Assembly (NCBI RefSeq): GCF_000334455.1
Contig: NZ_BANX01000015.1
Location: 1-64,000 of the forward strand
Reading direction: 5' to 3'
Origin: Gordonia soli NBRC 108243
GTDB taxonomy: Bacteria; Actinomycetota; Actinomycetes; Mycobacteriales; Mycobacteriaceae
DNA: 64,000 nucleotides
In this document: positions 36,516-46,010 of the stretch, piece after piece
How positions within the stretch are numbered: the first letter of the stretch is position 1
How the letters are laid out: the number at the start of each line of letters is the position of its first letter
Notes under the pieces: generated by a model
What the model saw: the letters and a program-made list of their open reading frames with translations, nothing else
What the model was told of the DNA's origin: nothing
Databases searched by the model: none
Translations under genes and position numbers: made by a program

Positions 36516-37919
36516 TCAGGCCTCGCACACCTCGAGCAGTACCTTCAATTGGTCGGCGAACCCGTTGGCGATCACGGAGACGTCAGGCGCGTGGTCGGCA
36601 CACGAGAGGATGCCGATGTTGAGGTGCCCGTCGGCGGAGAACACCGTGATGTTGAGGCCGAGGCCGTGGAAGATCGGGCCCAGGGGGTACACGGCGCTCA
36701 CCCGAGCACCGAGGAAGTACAGCGGGAAGTCGGGACCGGGGACGTTGGAGATCAGCACGTTGAACACCGGTGGATGCGATGCCGCGAGATTCCGGTCGCC
36801 GTAGAGCTTCATCAAGTTCGCCATCGTGGTGCCGGGCGCGAACTGCGCCCACGCCCGCAAGATGTTCCCGTCGATCTCGGCGTGATGTGCCTTGGATCGA
36901 CGACTCAGTTCGGCTGCGGCCTCGACCCTCTCCACCGGATCGGGCCGGTCGGTCGGGAGGAGCGTGAACATCCCGGACACCTTGTTGGTCCCCGGCACCA
37001 CGAGGTCTTTCTCGTCGAGACCGTGCACCGACACCGGGACCATCCCGACCAGCGGGCGGTCCGGGAGTTCGTCCTTGTCCTCGAGATAGCTGCGCAGCGC
37101 GCCGCCGGCCAGCGCGAGCACCACGTCGTTCACCGTCACACCGAATCGGTTCTTCACACGTTTGACGTCGTCGAGCGACACCTGGGTGATCGCGATGCTG
37201 CGGTGCGGGCTGATCGGCGCGTTGAACCGGGTGCGCGGCGCACGGAACGGTGCGGGCATCCCGGTGTTCGAGAAGGATCGCCGCAGCCACCCCACCGAGA
37301 TGTCGAGCGTGCGGGGCAGCAGCTTGGCCATCGCGATCGGCCGTTGCACGAAATAGTTGACCGCACCGCCGACGGCCATCGTGGCCCGCGAGGTGCCGCC
37401 CGCCGATTCGGCGACCTGCTGGGAGTCGAGGTCCGGCGGCTCCGGTGTCATCGTGCACAGCTGCGCCAGCATCTCCGCGCTCGTCACGCCGTCGACGTTG
37501 GCGTGGTGCACACGCAGCATCACCGCGATCTTGCCGTCGGCGAGGCCTTCGATGAACCACAGTTCCCAGAGGGGTTTACCGCGATCGAGGGTCTGTCCGG
37601 CGAGGTGACCGCAGAGGTCGGCGACCTCACGCTCACCGCCGGGCGCCGGCACTGCGACGCGATGGACATGTCGTTCGATGTCGAAGTCGTCGTCCTCGAT
37701 CCAGACCGGGTGGTCGATGTTGAGGAGCGAGTTGTCGAGTTTGCGACGGAAGGTCGGGATCGCCGACACCCGGCGCTCCAGTTCGCTGCGCATCCGCGGG
37801 AACGAATAGCCACCGGGGACCGTGCTCGGGTCGATCTCGATCAACCCGATCACGTGCATGAGTTGCGACCGTGTCTCCAGGTACAGGAACGAGGCGTCGA
37901 GTCCGCTGAGCCGCTGCAT
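36516..37919 (-). CDS. Wax ester synthase/diacylglycerol acyltransferase (WS/DGAT)
   Basis: A 467-residue acyltransferase that esterifies a fatty alcohol or diacylglycerol with an acyl-CoA to form storage lipid. The active-site HHxxxDG is H138-H139 to D143-G144 (RVHHANVDGVT); PLWELWFIEGL and NVLISNVPGP are further family motifs. ATG 37919 has GGAGG 6 nt upstream. Several paralogues are usual in mycolic-acid bacteria. It is divergent from gadB. Confidence 0.92.
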   Translation of the reverse strand: MQRLSGLDASFLYLETRSQLMHVIGLIEIDPSTVPGGYSFPRMRSELERRVSAIPTFRRKLDNSLLNIDHPVWIEDDDFDIERHVHRVAVPAPGGEREVADLCGHLAGQTLDRGKPLWELWFIEGLADGKIAVMLRVHHANVDGVTSAEMLAQLCTMTPEPPDLDSQQVAESAGGTSRATMAVGGAVNYFVQRPIAMAKLLPRTLDISVGWLRRSFSNTGMPAPFRAPRTRFNAPISPHRSIAITQVSLDDVKRVKNRFGVTVNDVVLALAGGALRSYLEDKDELPDRPLVGMVPVSVHGLDEKDLVVPGTNKVSGMFTLLPTDRPDPVERVEAAAELSRRSKAHHAEIDGNILRAWAQFAPGTTMANLMKLYGDRNLAASHPPVFNVLISNVPGPDFPLYFLGARVSAVYPLGPIFHGLGLNITVFSADGHLNIGILSCADHAPDVSVIANGFADQLKVLLEVCEA

Positions 37920-38065
37920 CTTGCACCTCCGAGTACACCCGATCGTCGGGCTGACGATGGCCGACGACGCCACGGTAGTCCTCCGTCGGGGTTCCCATGT
38001 CGCCGGTTGGTGCTCCGGCTCACCATCATGCCGTACCAGCGATTCAGATCACGTAGGTTTGACCC

Positions 38066-39466
38066 ATGCATCGCGAGGCTTCAGAGCGCAAGCGTTACGA
38101 AGACGTCCCGGTCAATGCCAACCCGCTGTTCTCCAGGCCGGGCGAGGCCACCGACTTCCCGCGGTACTCACTCCCGGACGGCCCGTCGCTGCCCGAGACC
38201 GCCTACCAGATCGTGCACGACCAGGCGATGCTCGACGGCAACGCGCGACTGAACCTCGCGACCTTCGTCGGCACCTGGATGGACCAGCACTCGGACAAGC
38301 TCTACATCGAGTCGGCCGACAAGAACATGATCGACAAGGACGAGTACCCGGCGACGGCAGCCATCGAGACCCGTTGTTGGACAATGCTCGCCGACCTCTG
38401 GAACGCACCGGTCGCGACCGACGCAATCGGCACCTCCACGATCGGGTCGTCCGAGGCCGGCATGCTCGGTGGCCTCGCGCTCAAACGACGCTGGCAGGAA
38501 CGCCGACGCGCCGCGAGCGAGTCGACCGAGAAGCCGAACATCATCATGTCGTCGGCCGTCCAGGTGTGCTGGGAGAAGTTCTGCAACTACTTCGAGGTCG
38601 AGGCGCGCTACGTGCCGGTGACCGCGGAGCACCCGGTGCTGGACGGCCACGGCCTCGCCGACGTGATCGACGAGAACACCATCGGCGTCGTCGCGATCAT
38701 GGGCGTCACCTACACCGGCGCCTACGAGCCGGTCGCCGAGATCGCCGCGACGCTCGACAGACTGCAGGCCGACACCGGCCTCGACATCCCGATCCACGTC
38801 GACGGAGCATCGGGAGCGATGGTCGCTCCATTCCTGCAGCCCGACGTGGTGTGGGACTTCCGGCTCGACCGGGTCCACTCCATCAACACCTCCGGCCACA
38901 AGTATGGGCTGGTGTATCCGGGACTCGGGTGGATCATCTGGCGCGACCGCTCGCTGCTGCCGGAGAGCCTGATCTTCTCGGTGAGCTACCTCGGCGGCGA
39001 CATGCCGACCTTCGCACTGAACTTCTCACGCCCGGGTGCGCAGGTGCTGCTGCAGTACTACCAGTTCCTGCGTCTGGGCTTCGAGGGCTTTCGCGCGGTG
39101 CAGCAGAGCTGCCAGGACGTCGCGGTCTACCTGTCCGGCGCGATCGGCGAGATGGCCCCGTTCGAGTTGCTCAGCGAGGGCCGCGACATCCCCGTGTTCG
39201 CCTGGCGTCTGAAGGCCGACCACACCGAGAACTGGGATCTGCACCATTTGTCGTCACAGCTGCGTGAACGCGGCTGGCTGGTCCCCGCGTACCCCCTCCC
39301 CGACAACCTGGCCGACCAGACCGTCGTCCGGATCGTGGTGCGCAACGGGTTGTCCCACGATCTCGCCACGCATCTGCTCGACGACATCAAGGCGTCCGTC
39401 GCGTACCTCGACGGCCTCGACGCACCCGCGCCGACACCGGCGATCACCGACAGCTTCCATCACTGA
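38066..39466 (+). CDS. gadB: Glutamate decarboxylase
   Basis: A 466-residue PLP enzyme converting glutamate to GABA with consumption of a proton, the same length as E. coli GadB. The PLP lysine is K279 in SGHKYG, HVDGASG binds the cofactor, and PGLGWIIWRD and GGDMPTF are typical of the family. The chain ends in His-His at 465-466, where E. coli GadB uses His465 to shut the enzyme off at neutral pH. A TAGGTT box 6 nt before ATG 38066 suggests a leaderless mRNA. No glutamate/GABA antiporter gene is adjacent. Confidence 0.94.
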   Translation: MHREASERKRYEDVPVNANPLFSRPGEATDFPRYSLPDGPSLPETAYQIVHDQAMLDGNARLNLATFVGTWMDQHSDKLYIESADKNMIDKDEYPATAAIETRCWTMLADLWNAPVATDAIGTSTIGSSEAGMLGGLALKRRWQERRRAASESTEKPNIIMSSAVQVCWEKFCNYFEVEARYVPVTAEHPVLDGHGLADVIDENTIGVVAIMGVTYTGAYEPVAEIAATLDRLQADTGLDIPIHVDGASGAMVAPFLQPDVVWDFRLDRVHSINTSGHKYGLVYPGLGWIIWRDRSLLPESLIFSVSYLGGDMPTFALNFSRPGAQVLLQYYQFLRLGFEGFRAVQQSCQDVAVYLSGAIGEMAPFELLSEGRDIPVFAWRLKADHTENWDLHHLSSQLRERGWLVPAYPLPDNLADQTVVRIVVRNGLSHDLATHLLDDIKASVAYLDGLDAPAPTPAITDSFHH

Positions 39467-39545
39467 GCGCCGCGGCGAATCCGATCGTCCGCCAACCACC
39501 AGCGGCCCTGCGACAGCGCAGGTCCAGAGGGGAACAGCCCGCACG

Positions 39546-40058
39546 ATGAGCACCTTCTCCGCCGACGAACTCGATGCCGCATTCGGCGAGTTCCAGCGCA
39601 CCGTCGCCGAGATCGCGATCAGTCGCGACTGGGATCGCTTCGCCGAGATGTTCACCACCGACGCCGATTACGTCGAACACGCGCTGGGCACGATGTCCGG
39701 CCGGGAGGAGATCCGGGCCTGGATCTGGAAGACGATGTCGGCCTTTCCCGGCAGCCACATGACGGGCTACCCGTCGCTGTGGCATGTCGTCGACGCACCG
39801 ACCGCACGCGTGATCTGCGAGGTCGACAACCCGATGCGCGATCCAGGGGACGGATCGGTCATCACCGCCACCAACATCACCATCCTGACCTATGCGGGCG
39901 ACGGCCTGTGGAGTCGCGAAGAGGACGTCTACAACCCGTTCGAGTTCGGCGTGGCCGCCATGAGGTGGTGTGAGAAGGCCGCCGATCTCGGTACCATCGA
40001 CGCCGACGCCACCCGGTGGATGGAGACGACCGGGGCGATGTTCGCCCGGCGCCGCTGA
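39546..40058 (+). CDS. SnoaL/NTF2-like fold protein
   Basis: A 170-residue protein with the small cone-shaped alpha+beta fold of the SnoaL-like family: an N-terminal helix pair (ELDAAFGEFQRTVAEIAISRDW), DRFAEMFTTDADYVEH, SGREEIRAWIW, and C-terminal strands including ITATNITILTYAGDGLWSREEDVYN. It could be a cyclase, isomerase or binding protein. It begins 79 nt after gadB and may be co-transcribed. An 8-bp hairpin (40052-40071) covers its stop codon. Confidence 0.7.
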   Translation: MSTFSADELDAAFGEFQRTVAEIAISRDWDRFAEMFTTDADYVEHALGTMSGREEIRAWIWKTMSAFPGSHMTGYPSLWHVVDAPTARVICEVDNPMRDPGDGSVITATNITILTYAGDGLWSREEDVYNPFEFGVAAMRWCEKAADLGTIDADATRWMETTGAMFARRR

Positions 40059-40372
40059 CGACGGTCAGCGGCCGACGGCCAGCGGACACGGCCCGGGCGA
40101 CACCCCGCCGACCTGGACATTCGACCAGGCTGGCATCCTGCTGTGAATCCGCTCGCGGGCTGGCGTCCAGACGGGTCGATCAGCCATGATCGTCTCGCGT
40201 GACCAGTGACACGGTGAAGTGGGGTAACGCCGGGGGGAGTTGGTTACGACTGCGTAGGTAGGGCTTGGGTTCACCTGTCCTGTTGCCGTACGCTGGACCA
40301 CTGATCATCCACGTCGGTCGCAGTGCCGCGGACGTATCGGCATCGCGATGCGGACAATCATTCGGAGGAAAA
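40059..40372. other. Upstream region of the desaturase gene
   Basis: 314 nt without a gene. It starts with the hairpin at 40052-40071 and presumably holds the promoter of the desaturase and following genes. In mycobacteria desaturase promoters are bound by MadR, but I see no operator I can assign. Confidence 0.4.
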
Positions 40373-41365
40373 ATGCCACGCGAGCTGACTCAACTCGAGC
40401 TTCTCCAGGAACTGGCACCTGTCGCCGAAGACAACGTCAATCGACACCTGAAGATCGCCAAGGACTGGAACCCGCACGACTACGTGCCGTGGGACGAGGG
40501 GCGTAACTTCGCGGCGCTGGGGGGCGTCGACTACGACCCGGAACAGTCACAGCTGGACGAGGTCGCCAAGGCGGCCATGATCACCAACCTGCTGACCGAG
40601 GACAACCTGCCCTCGTACCACCGGGTCATCGCCGACAACTTCTCCATGGACTCCGGCTGGGGCCACTGGGTCGGCCGGTGGACCGCCGAGGAGAACCGTC
40701 ACGGCATCGTGATGCGCGATTACCTCGTGGTCACCCGCGGCGTCGATCCGGTCGCCCTCGAAGAGGCGCGCATGATCCACATGACCAACGGTTACGACCC
40801 GATGCTCGCCGCCGCCGGTCGCGTCGACGAGTTCCAGGAGCACGCCGACGAGCTCGGGCTGCTGCACTCGGTCGCCTACGTGACCTTCCAGGAACTGGCC
40901 ACCCGCGTGAGCCACCGCAACACCGGCAAGGCGTGCAACGATCCGATCGCCGACAAGATGCTGCAGCGCATCGCGGCCGACGAGAACCTGCACATGATCT
41001 TCTACCGCAACATCTGCGGTGCGGGTATGGACATCTCGCCGGACCAGACGCTGCGCGCGGTGACCGACATCGTCACCAACTTCCAGATGCCCGGCGCCGG
41101 CATGCCGAACTTCCGTCGCCACGGCGTGCTGATGGCCAAGCACGGCATCTACGACCTGCGCCAGCACCTCGAAGAGGTCATCATGCCGGTCCTGCGCAAG
41201 TGGAAGGTCTTCGAGCGCGAGGACTTCTCCGCTGCGGGCGAGCAGACCCGTGAGGAGCTCGCCAGCTTCCTCGAGCAGCTCGAGAAGGACACCATCCGCT
41301 TCGAGGAGATGCGCGATCGCTCGCTCGCCCGCGAGGCCAAGAAGCGGGAGCAGCAGGCATCCTGA
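40373..41365 (+). CDS. desA1: Acyl-ACP desaturase, DesA type
   Basis: A 330-residue soluble di-iron desaturase introducing a double bond into an acyl chain carried by ACP, needed for fatty and mycolic acid synthesis. Iron ligands fit E76 (LTEDNLP), E107/H110 (EENRH), E174 (FQELA) and E204/H207 (DENLH). ATG 40373 follows GGAGGAAAA. The gene order desA-dus-LCP-phoU matches M. tuberculosis Rv0824c-Rv0821c, so it is the likely DesA1 orthologue. The C terminus is helical and charged (about residues 300-325). Confidence 0.9.
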   Translation: MPRELTQLELLQELAPVAEDNVNRHLKIAKDWNPHDYVPWDEGRNFAALGGVDYDPEQSQLDEVAKAAMITNLLTEDNLPSYHRVIADNFSMDSGWGHWVGRWTAEENRHGIVMRDYLVVTRGVDPVALEEARMIHMTNGYDPMLAAAGRVDEFQEHADELGLLHSVAYVTFQELATRVSHRNTGKACNDPIADKMLQRIAADENLHMIFYRNICGAGMDISPDQTLRAVTDIVTNFQMPGAGMPNFRRHGVLMAKHGIYDLRQHLEEVIMPVLRKWKVFEREDFSAAGEQTREELASFLEQLEKDTIRFEEMRDRSLAREAKKREQQAS

Positions 41366-41427
41366 GCACCGCAGTCACCGCACGACCCGAACCGGCGCCC
41401 TCGCACACCGACGGCGCCGGTTCGCCG

Positions 41428-42609
41428 TTGTCGGCACCCGACCCGCGGGCGGCATCGACGACCGGCGATGCCGCGCTGCGCATCGGGTCGATCGAACTGT
41501 CGAGCCCTGTTGTGCTGGCCCCGATGGCGGGCGTCACCAACGTCGCGTTCCGAACCCTGTGCCGTGAACTGGAACTCGCGCGTACCGGGACGGTCTCGGG
41601 GCTCTACGTCTGCGAGATGGTCACCGCTCGAGCACTGGTGGAGCGGCACCCGGCCACCATGCACATGACCACCTTCGCGCCGGAAGAGTCGCCGCGATCG
41701 ATGCAGCTCTACACCGTCGACCCCGAGAACACCTACGCCGCAGCGAAGATGATCGTCGACGAAGATCTGGCCGACCACATCGACATGAACTTCGGCTGTC
41801 CGGTGCCCAAGGTCACCCGCAAGGGGGGTGGGTCGGCCATCCCGTACAAGCGCACCCTGTTCCGAAAAATCGTCGCCGCGGCCGTCCGCGCCACCGAGGG
41901 CACCGACATCCCGGTCACGGTCAAGTTCCGCATCGGCATCGACGACGAGCACCACACACACCTCGACGCCGGCCGCATCGCGGCCGAAGAGGGTGCGAAA
42001 GCTGTTGCATTACATGCTCGCACGGCATCGCAGCGATACTCCGGCACCGCCGACTGGGATGAGATCGCCCGCCTCAAGGAACACGTCACCTCGGTGCCCG
42101 TCCTCGGCAACGGCGACATCTTCGAGCCGTCGGACGCCGTCGAGATGATGCGACGGACCGGTTGCGACGGCGTGGTCATCGGCCGAGGTTGCCTGGGCCG
42201 CCCGTGGCTCTTCGCCGAGCTCGCCGCCGAACTGAACGGGGTCACCGCTCCGGAGGCACCGGATCTCGGTGAGGTGGCGCAGATCATCGTGCGGCACGGG
42301 CAGTTGCTCGCGGCACACCACGGCGAGATGAAGGGCATGCGTGAGATCCGCAAGCACGTTGCCTGGTACCTGCGGGGATTCCCCGTCGGGTCCGATCTGC
42401 GGCAGCGGATGGCGCTCGTCAGCACCGTCGACGAATTGCGCGAACTGGTCGGATCTCTGCCCGCCGACGCCCCGTTCCCCCGCGACGGGCACGGTCCCCG
42501 CGGCCGACAGGGCTCTCCGGCGCAGGTCGCGCTACCGCACGGCTGGCTCGACGACCCGGAGGAAGACGTCGTCCCGGACGGCGCAGAGATCATGCACTCC
42601 GGCGGCTGA
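41428..42609 (+). CDS. dus: tRNA-dihydrouridine synthase
   Basis: A 393-residue FMN enzyme reducing uridine to dihydrouridine in tRNA. LAPMAGVTNVAFRTLC opens the barrel, MNFGCPVPKVTRKGGGSA carries the catalytic Cys, and HARTASQRYSG and VLGNGDIF follow; the C-terminal helical tRNA-binding domain starts near residue 280. The apparent start is TTG 41428; no ATG or GTG fits better. It is 62 nt after desA and corresponds to Rv0823c. Confidence 0.9.
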   Translation: MSAPDPRAASTTGDAALRIGSIELSSPVVLAPMAGVTNVAFRTLCRELELARTGTVSGLYVCEMVTARALVERHPATMHMTTFAPEESPRSMQLYTVDPENTYAAAKMIVDEDLADHIDMNFGCPVPKVTRKGGGSAIPYKRTLFRKIVAAAVRATEGTDIPVTVKFRIGIDDEHHTHLDAGRIAAEEGAKAVALHARTASQRYSGTADWDEIARLKEHVTSVPVLGNGDIFEPSDAVEMMRRTGCDGVVIGRGCLGRPWLFAELAAELNGVTAPEAPDLGEVAQIIVRHGQLLAAHHGEMKGMREIRKHVAWYLRGFPVGSDLRQRMALVSTVDELRELVGSLPADAPFPRDGHGPRGRQGSPAQVALPHGWLDDPEEDVVPDGAEIMHSGG

Positions 42610-42712
42610 GTCACTTCTCAGGTCAGATCAGTAATATAGCGCGGAGGTTCCGTGATCGACGGAACCGTTTCGCGGTGCGCACCTTCTGTGCGCGGTCAAG
42701 GGGAAGTGTCAG

Positions 42713-44782
42713 GTGAGTCGCACTCCGGGGTCGGATGATCCGCAGTCGGGTGGATCCGACGCCTCCCGACGCAGCCGTCGTCCCGGCGCGAACCAGCCTC
42801 CGAACACTCCTGGCGAGTCACCGGCCGACCTGAATGCCGGACGGCTGAACGAGCCGCGCGCCACCGACCGCTACGTCCGCGGACGCACCCGACTCACCGT
42901 GCGCGAGCTGATGGAGCAGATGAACGCGGGCGAACCGCCCGCGTCCGCCGCCTCCTCGCCGTCTGCATCGCCATCGGCGCAAGGACGAGCCCCCGAGCCG
43001 GACGACAGCCCGACCGAACTCCACCGGTTCGGCAACGAGAACGACGTCACCACCCGCATCCCACTGATCCGCTCGGCGCCCGGCGACGTCGACCTCTCCG
43101 ACGACGCCACCACCCAGCGGGTGATGGAAGAGTCACGTGGCCAGGGCGGCCCCCGACCGCCGATGCAGCGGACCCCCGACCTCTCCGACACCGTCCCCCC
43201 GCGATCGCGGCCGTTGCGGCACCCACCGACCGCCGAGCAGCGCCGCCGTCACATGGCCCGCAACGCGACCGTCACCGGCCGCATCCTCGTTGCCATCGCC
43301 TGCGTCCTCGCCCTGGTCGGCACCGGATTTGTCTGGGGTTACCTGAAGTCGGTGAACGGCACCTGGAACACCATCAACGCGGTCAACCCCGACGACGAGA
43401 ACATCCGGAACAAGAACGCCCAGACCGGTGACGAGACATACCTGATCGTCGGCACGGACACCCGTGGTGGCAAGAACTCGAAGGTCGGTGCCGGCACCAC
43501 CGCCGACGCCGAGGGTGCCCGGTCGGACACGGTCATCCTGGTCAACATCCCGGCCAACCGCAGTCGCGTCGTCGCGGTGTCGTTCCCCCGTGACCTGCAA
43601 GTCGATCGACCACAGTGCCAGGACTGGGACAACGACAACGGCACCTACGGGCAGTCGCTGCCCGCGGCCGACGCGGTCAAGCTCAACAGCATCTACGCCG
43701 ACGGCGGACCGAAGTGCCTGGTGCAGACCCTCACCCGGATGAGCGGCCTCAACATCAACCACTTCATCGCGATGGACTTCTTCGGATTCGAGAAGGTCGT
43801 CACCGCGATCGGCGGAGTACAGGTGTGCTCGACCAAGCCGCTCTACGACTACGAGCTCGGACAGGTCCTGCGCAAGGCGGGCAAGCAGAAGCTCACCGGT
43901 AGGCGCGCCCTCAACTACGTTCGTGCCCGCAACATCTCCTCCGAGGGCAACGGCGACTACGGACGCATCAAGCGCCAGCAGCTGTTCATGTCGTCGCTGC
44001 TGCGCTCCACACTGTCGGGCAACGTGCTGGCCAACCCCAACAAGCTCAACAGCCTGGTCAACACGTTCATCCAGTACAGCTACGTGGACGGTGTGGACAC
44101 CAACTCGCTGCTCAACCTCGCCGACTCGATGCAGGGCATCGACGCCGGTCGGGTGACCTTCCTGACCATCCCCACCTCGGGCACCGCCACCGACGGCTCC
44201 AACAACGAGCTCCCACGCACCGACGACATCGACGCGATCTTCAACGCGATCATCGACGACGACCCGCTGCCCGGCGAGAAAAAGGCCACCAAGTCCCCGT
44301 CGAGCTCGTCCAAGCCATCCTCGACGTCGAAGTCGCCGTCCACGGGCTCTGGCCAGACCCCGGGCAAGATGTCGGCGACCGCGCAGTACCCCGGCAACGT
44401 CGGCGTGCGGGTGCTCAACGGCACCGGTCGATCGGGTCTGGCGACCGAGGTCTCCGATCAGCTCTCGCCGCTCGGATTCGACGTCCGAGGCGTCGCCGAC
44501 GCATCGTCGAGCCAGGACACCACCGTGATCCGCTACGGCACCGGCGAGCAGGACTCCGCCGCCACCCTGGCCACGATGTTCCCCGGCGCGAAGATCCAGC
44601 AGGACCGCAACGTGAAGTCGGGCGTCGAGGTCATCCTCGGCAACTCGTACGACGGTTCGCTGGGGTCGGTGCCGTCGGCCGGCGAGACGCTGTCGGTGCA
44701 GCAGCTCGCGCCCTCGACCGATTCGTCGGCGTTGCCCAACGACCTGTCGGTGACCAACGCCGGCGACACCACCTGCTCCTGA
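42713..44782 (+). CDS. LytR-CpsA-Psr family cell-wall ligase with C-terminal LytR_C domain
   Basis: A 689-residue protein. Residues 1-180 are a cytoplasmic, Pro/Arg-rich disordered region; one membrane helix follows (GRILVAIACVLALVGTGFVW, about 190-210); the LCP domain (YLIVGTDTRGG, SDTVILVNI, VSFPRDLQVD, YVRARNISSEGNGDYGRIKR) joins arabinogalactan or another polymer to peptidoglycan using lipid-linked donors; then a Ser/Lys-rich linker and a LytR_C domain (VGVRVLNGTGRSGLA). GTG 42713 has AAGGGGAAG upstream. It is the Rv0822c-type protein. Confidence 0.9.
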   Translation: MSRTPGSDDPQSGGSDASRRSRRPGANQPPNTPGESPADLNAGRLNEPRATDRYVRGRTRLTVRELMEQMNAGEPPASAASSPSASPSAQGRAPEPDDSPTELHRFGNENDVTTRIPLIRSAPGDVDLSDDATTQRVMEESRGQGGPRPPMQRTPDLSDTVPPRSRPLRHPPTAEQRRRHMARNATVTGRILVAIACVLALVGTGFVWGYLKSVNGTWNTINAVNPDDENIRNKNAQTGDETYLIVGTDTRGGKNSKVGAGTTADAEGARSDTVILVNIPANRSRVVAVSFPRDLQVDRPQCQDWDNDNGTYGQSLPAADAVKLNSIYADGGPKCLVQTLTRMSGLNINHFIAMDFFGFEKVVTAIGGVQVCSTKPLYDYELGQVLRKAGKQKLTGRRALNYVRARNISSEGNGDYGRIKRQQLFMSSLLRSTLSGNVLANPNKLNSLVNTFIQYSYVDGVDTNSLLNLADSMQGIDAGRVTFLTIPTSGTATDGSNNELPRTDDIDAIFNAIIDDDPLPGEKKATKSPSSSSKPSSTSKSPSTGSGQTPGKMSATAQYPGNVGVRVLNGTGRSGLATEVSDQLSPLGFDVRGVADASSSQDTTVIRYGTGEQDSAATLATMFPGAKIQQDRNVKSGVEVILGNSYDGSLGSVPSAGETLSVQQLAPSTDSSALPNDLSVTNAGDTTCS

Positions 44783-44808
44783 CCCCCTGACCTCGGGTTC
44801 GCCCGGCC

Positions 44809-44826
44809 GTTCACGGGCTATTCACC
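44809..44826 (+). promoter_or_regulatory. PHO box upstream of phoU
   Basis: GTTCACG and ATTCACC are separated by 4 nt, giving the 11-bp pitch of PhoP/RegX3-type PHO boxes. The pair lies 34 nt before a TAGGCT -10 element (44860-44865). Confidence 0.6.
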
Positions 44827-44872
44827 TCATCGGTAGCCCTGTTGGATGCACCGAGGAAGTAGGCTGGTCAGC

Positions 44873-45535
44873 ATGCGTACCGCGTACCAAGAGCAGCTCG
44901 AGGGCCTGAACACGGTCCTCGGCGAAATGTGTGACCTGGCCGGCGCCGCCATGGCCCGGGCCACCCAGGCACTGCTGCAGGCCGACCTCGCCGTGGCCGA
45001 AGAGGTCATCACCGACAACGATCGTATGACCCAGCTGTCCGCACGGGCCGAGGAGCAGGCCTTCGCCCTGCTCGCCCTGCAGGCGCCGGTCGCAGGCGAC
45101 CTGCGCGGGATCGTCAGCGGATTCCAGATCGTCGCCGACATCGACCGCATGGGCGCACTGGCCCTGCACGTCGCGAAGGTGGCTCGTCGACGGCATCCGG
45201 CCAAGGCACTCCCCGAAGAGGTGAACGGCTACTTCGCCGAGATGGGTCGCCTCGCGGTCCAGCTGGCCAAGAACGCTCGCGAGGTCCTCACCAACCAGAA
45301 CCCCGAGGATGCGCTGCGTCTGCAAGAAGACGACGACGCCATGGACGACCTGCACAAGCACCTGTTCACGGTCCTGATGGACCGCGAATGGAAGCACGGT
45401 GTGGCCGCCGCGGTCGACGTCACCCTGCTGGGCCGCTACTACGAGCGCTTCGCCGACCACGCGGTGCTGATCGGCCGACGCGTCGTCTTCCAGGCGACCG
45501 GCAAGACCCCGGAGCAGTTCCAAGAGGTTTCCTGA
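44873..45535 (+). CDS. phoU: Phosphate-signalling regulator PhoU (PhoY type)
   Basis: A 220-residue all-helical protein with two PhoU repeats; typical pieces are MRTAYQEQL, the EEVITDND metal-site region, [18 protein letters not shown] and [15 protein letters not shown]. PhoU passes the Pst uptake status to the sensor kinase and represses the Pho regulon when phosphate is plentiful. TAGGCT ends 7 nt before ATG 44873, so the transcript is likely leaderless. It corresponds to PhoY2 (Rv0821c) and converges on pstB. Confidence 0.93.
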   Translation: MRTAYQEQLEGLNTVLGEMCDLAGAAMARATQALLQADLAVAEEVITDNDRMTQLSARAEEQAFALLALQAPVAGDLRGIVSGFQIVADIDRMGALALHVAKVARRRHPAKALPEEVNGYFAEMGRLAVQLAKNAREVLTNQNPEDALRLQEDDDAMDDLHKHLFTVLMDREWKHGVAAAVDVTLLGRYYERFADHAVLIGRRVVFQATGKTPEQFQEVS

Positions 45536-45574
45536 CCCAGCTCACGGTGACCCGGTCGAGGTCACGATCGTCAC

Positions 45575-45610
45575 AACAGTCCGGACGGAATTCTCCGTCC
45601 GGACTGTTCT
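45575..45610 (+). terminator. Strong hairpin terminator after phoU
   Basis: A perfect 15-bp stem with an ATTC loop (45575-45589 and 45594-45608), 40 nt past the phoU stop. Only a short T run follows. Confidence 0.85.
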
Positions 45611-45627
45611 GTGATTAGGGTGACGGC

Positions 45628-45777
45628 ATGGGTGTGCACTATCCCGCCGAGCCGGATTTCAACGCCGTTCCGGACGACGAGCCGTCGCCTGCAGCGCGGC
45701 GCCGACAATTCATCGTCTACGCGGGTGTGACGCTCTCGCTCCTGGCGCTGTTGGTGATCCTGATCCTCAACATGTGA
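45628..45777 (+). CDS. Small single-pass membrane protein (49 aa)
   Basis: A short ORF from ATG 45628: a 27-residue acidic and proline-containing head (MGVHYPAEPDFNAVPDDEP), a basic AARRRQ stop-transfer segment and one membrane helix (FIVYAGVTLSLLALLVILIL) ending in NM. The layout and codon use look coding; a TTAGGGT element before the start could be a promoter. It sits between the phoU terminator and the repeat array. Function unknown. Confidence 0.6.
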   Translation: MGVHYPAEPDFNAVPDDEPSPAARRRQFIVYAGVTLSLLALLVILILNM

Positions 45778-45778
45778 C

Positions 45779-45989
45779 GTCGACCGTGCGCTGCCGAGCG
45801 TCGACCGTGCACAGTAAACCGTTGATCGTGCGCCGTGGATCATCGTCCGTGCGCTTGCACCGGCGAGTCCGAGCACGATCGACGTTTCCGGGCGCACGAT
45901 CGACGTTTCCGGGCGCACGATGGACGATTCCGAGCGCACGATCGACAGCCGCGAGTGCACGGTCAACGCATCCGAGTGCACGATCGACG
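45779..45989. repeat. Head-to-head arrays of 21-bp repeats
   Basis: Four left units (45779-45862) begin with GTCGACCGTGCGC-like cores; six right units (45864-45989) carry the reverse-complement core GCGCACGATCGAC. Every unit is exactly 21 bp, with outer bases variable. The centre is a single base pair step, so the whole forms a large imperfect palindrome of two arrays. It fills most of the gap between convergent genes, as does the array at 28.2 kb. Confidence 0.88.
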
Positions 45990-46010
45990 GTTCGAGGCCC
46001 GGCAAAGCCA

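Noticed and set aside
45779..45989. CRISPR array
   Set aside because: Units are contiguous 21-mers without spacers, in two opposite orientations, and there are no cas genes.
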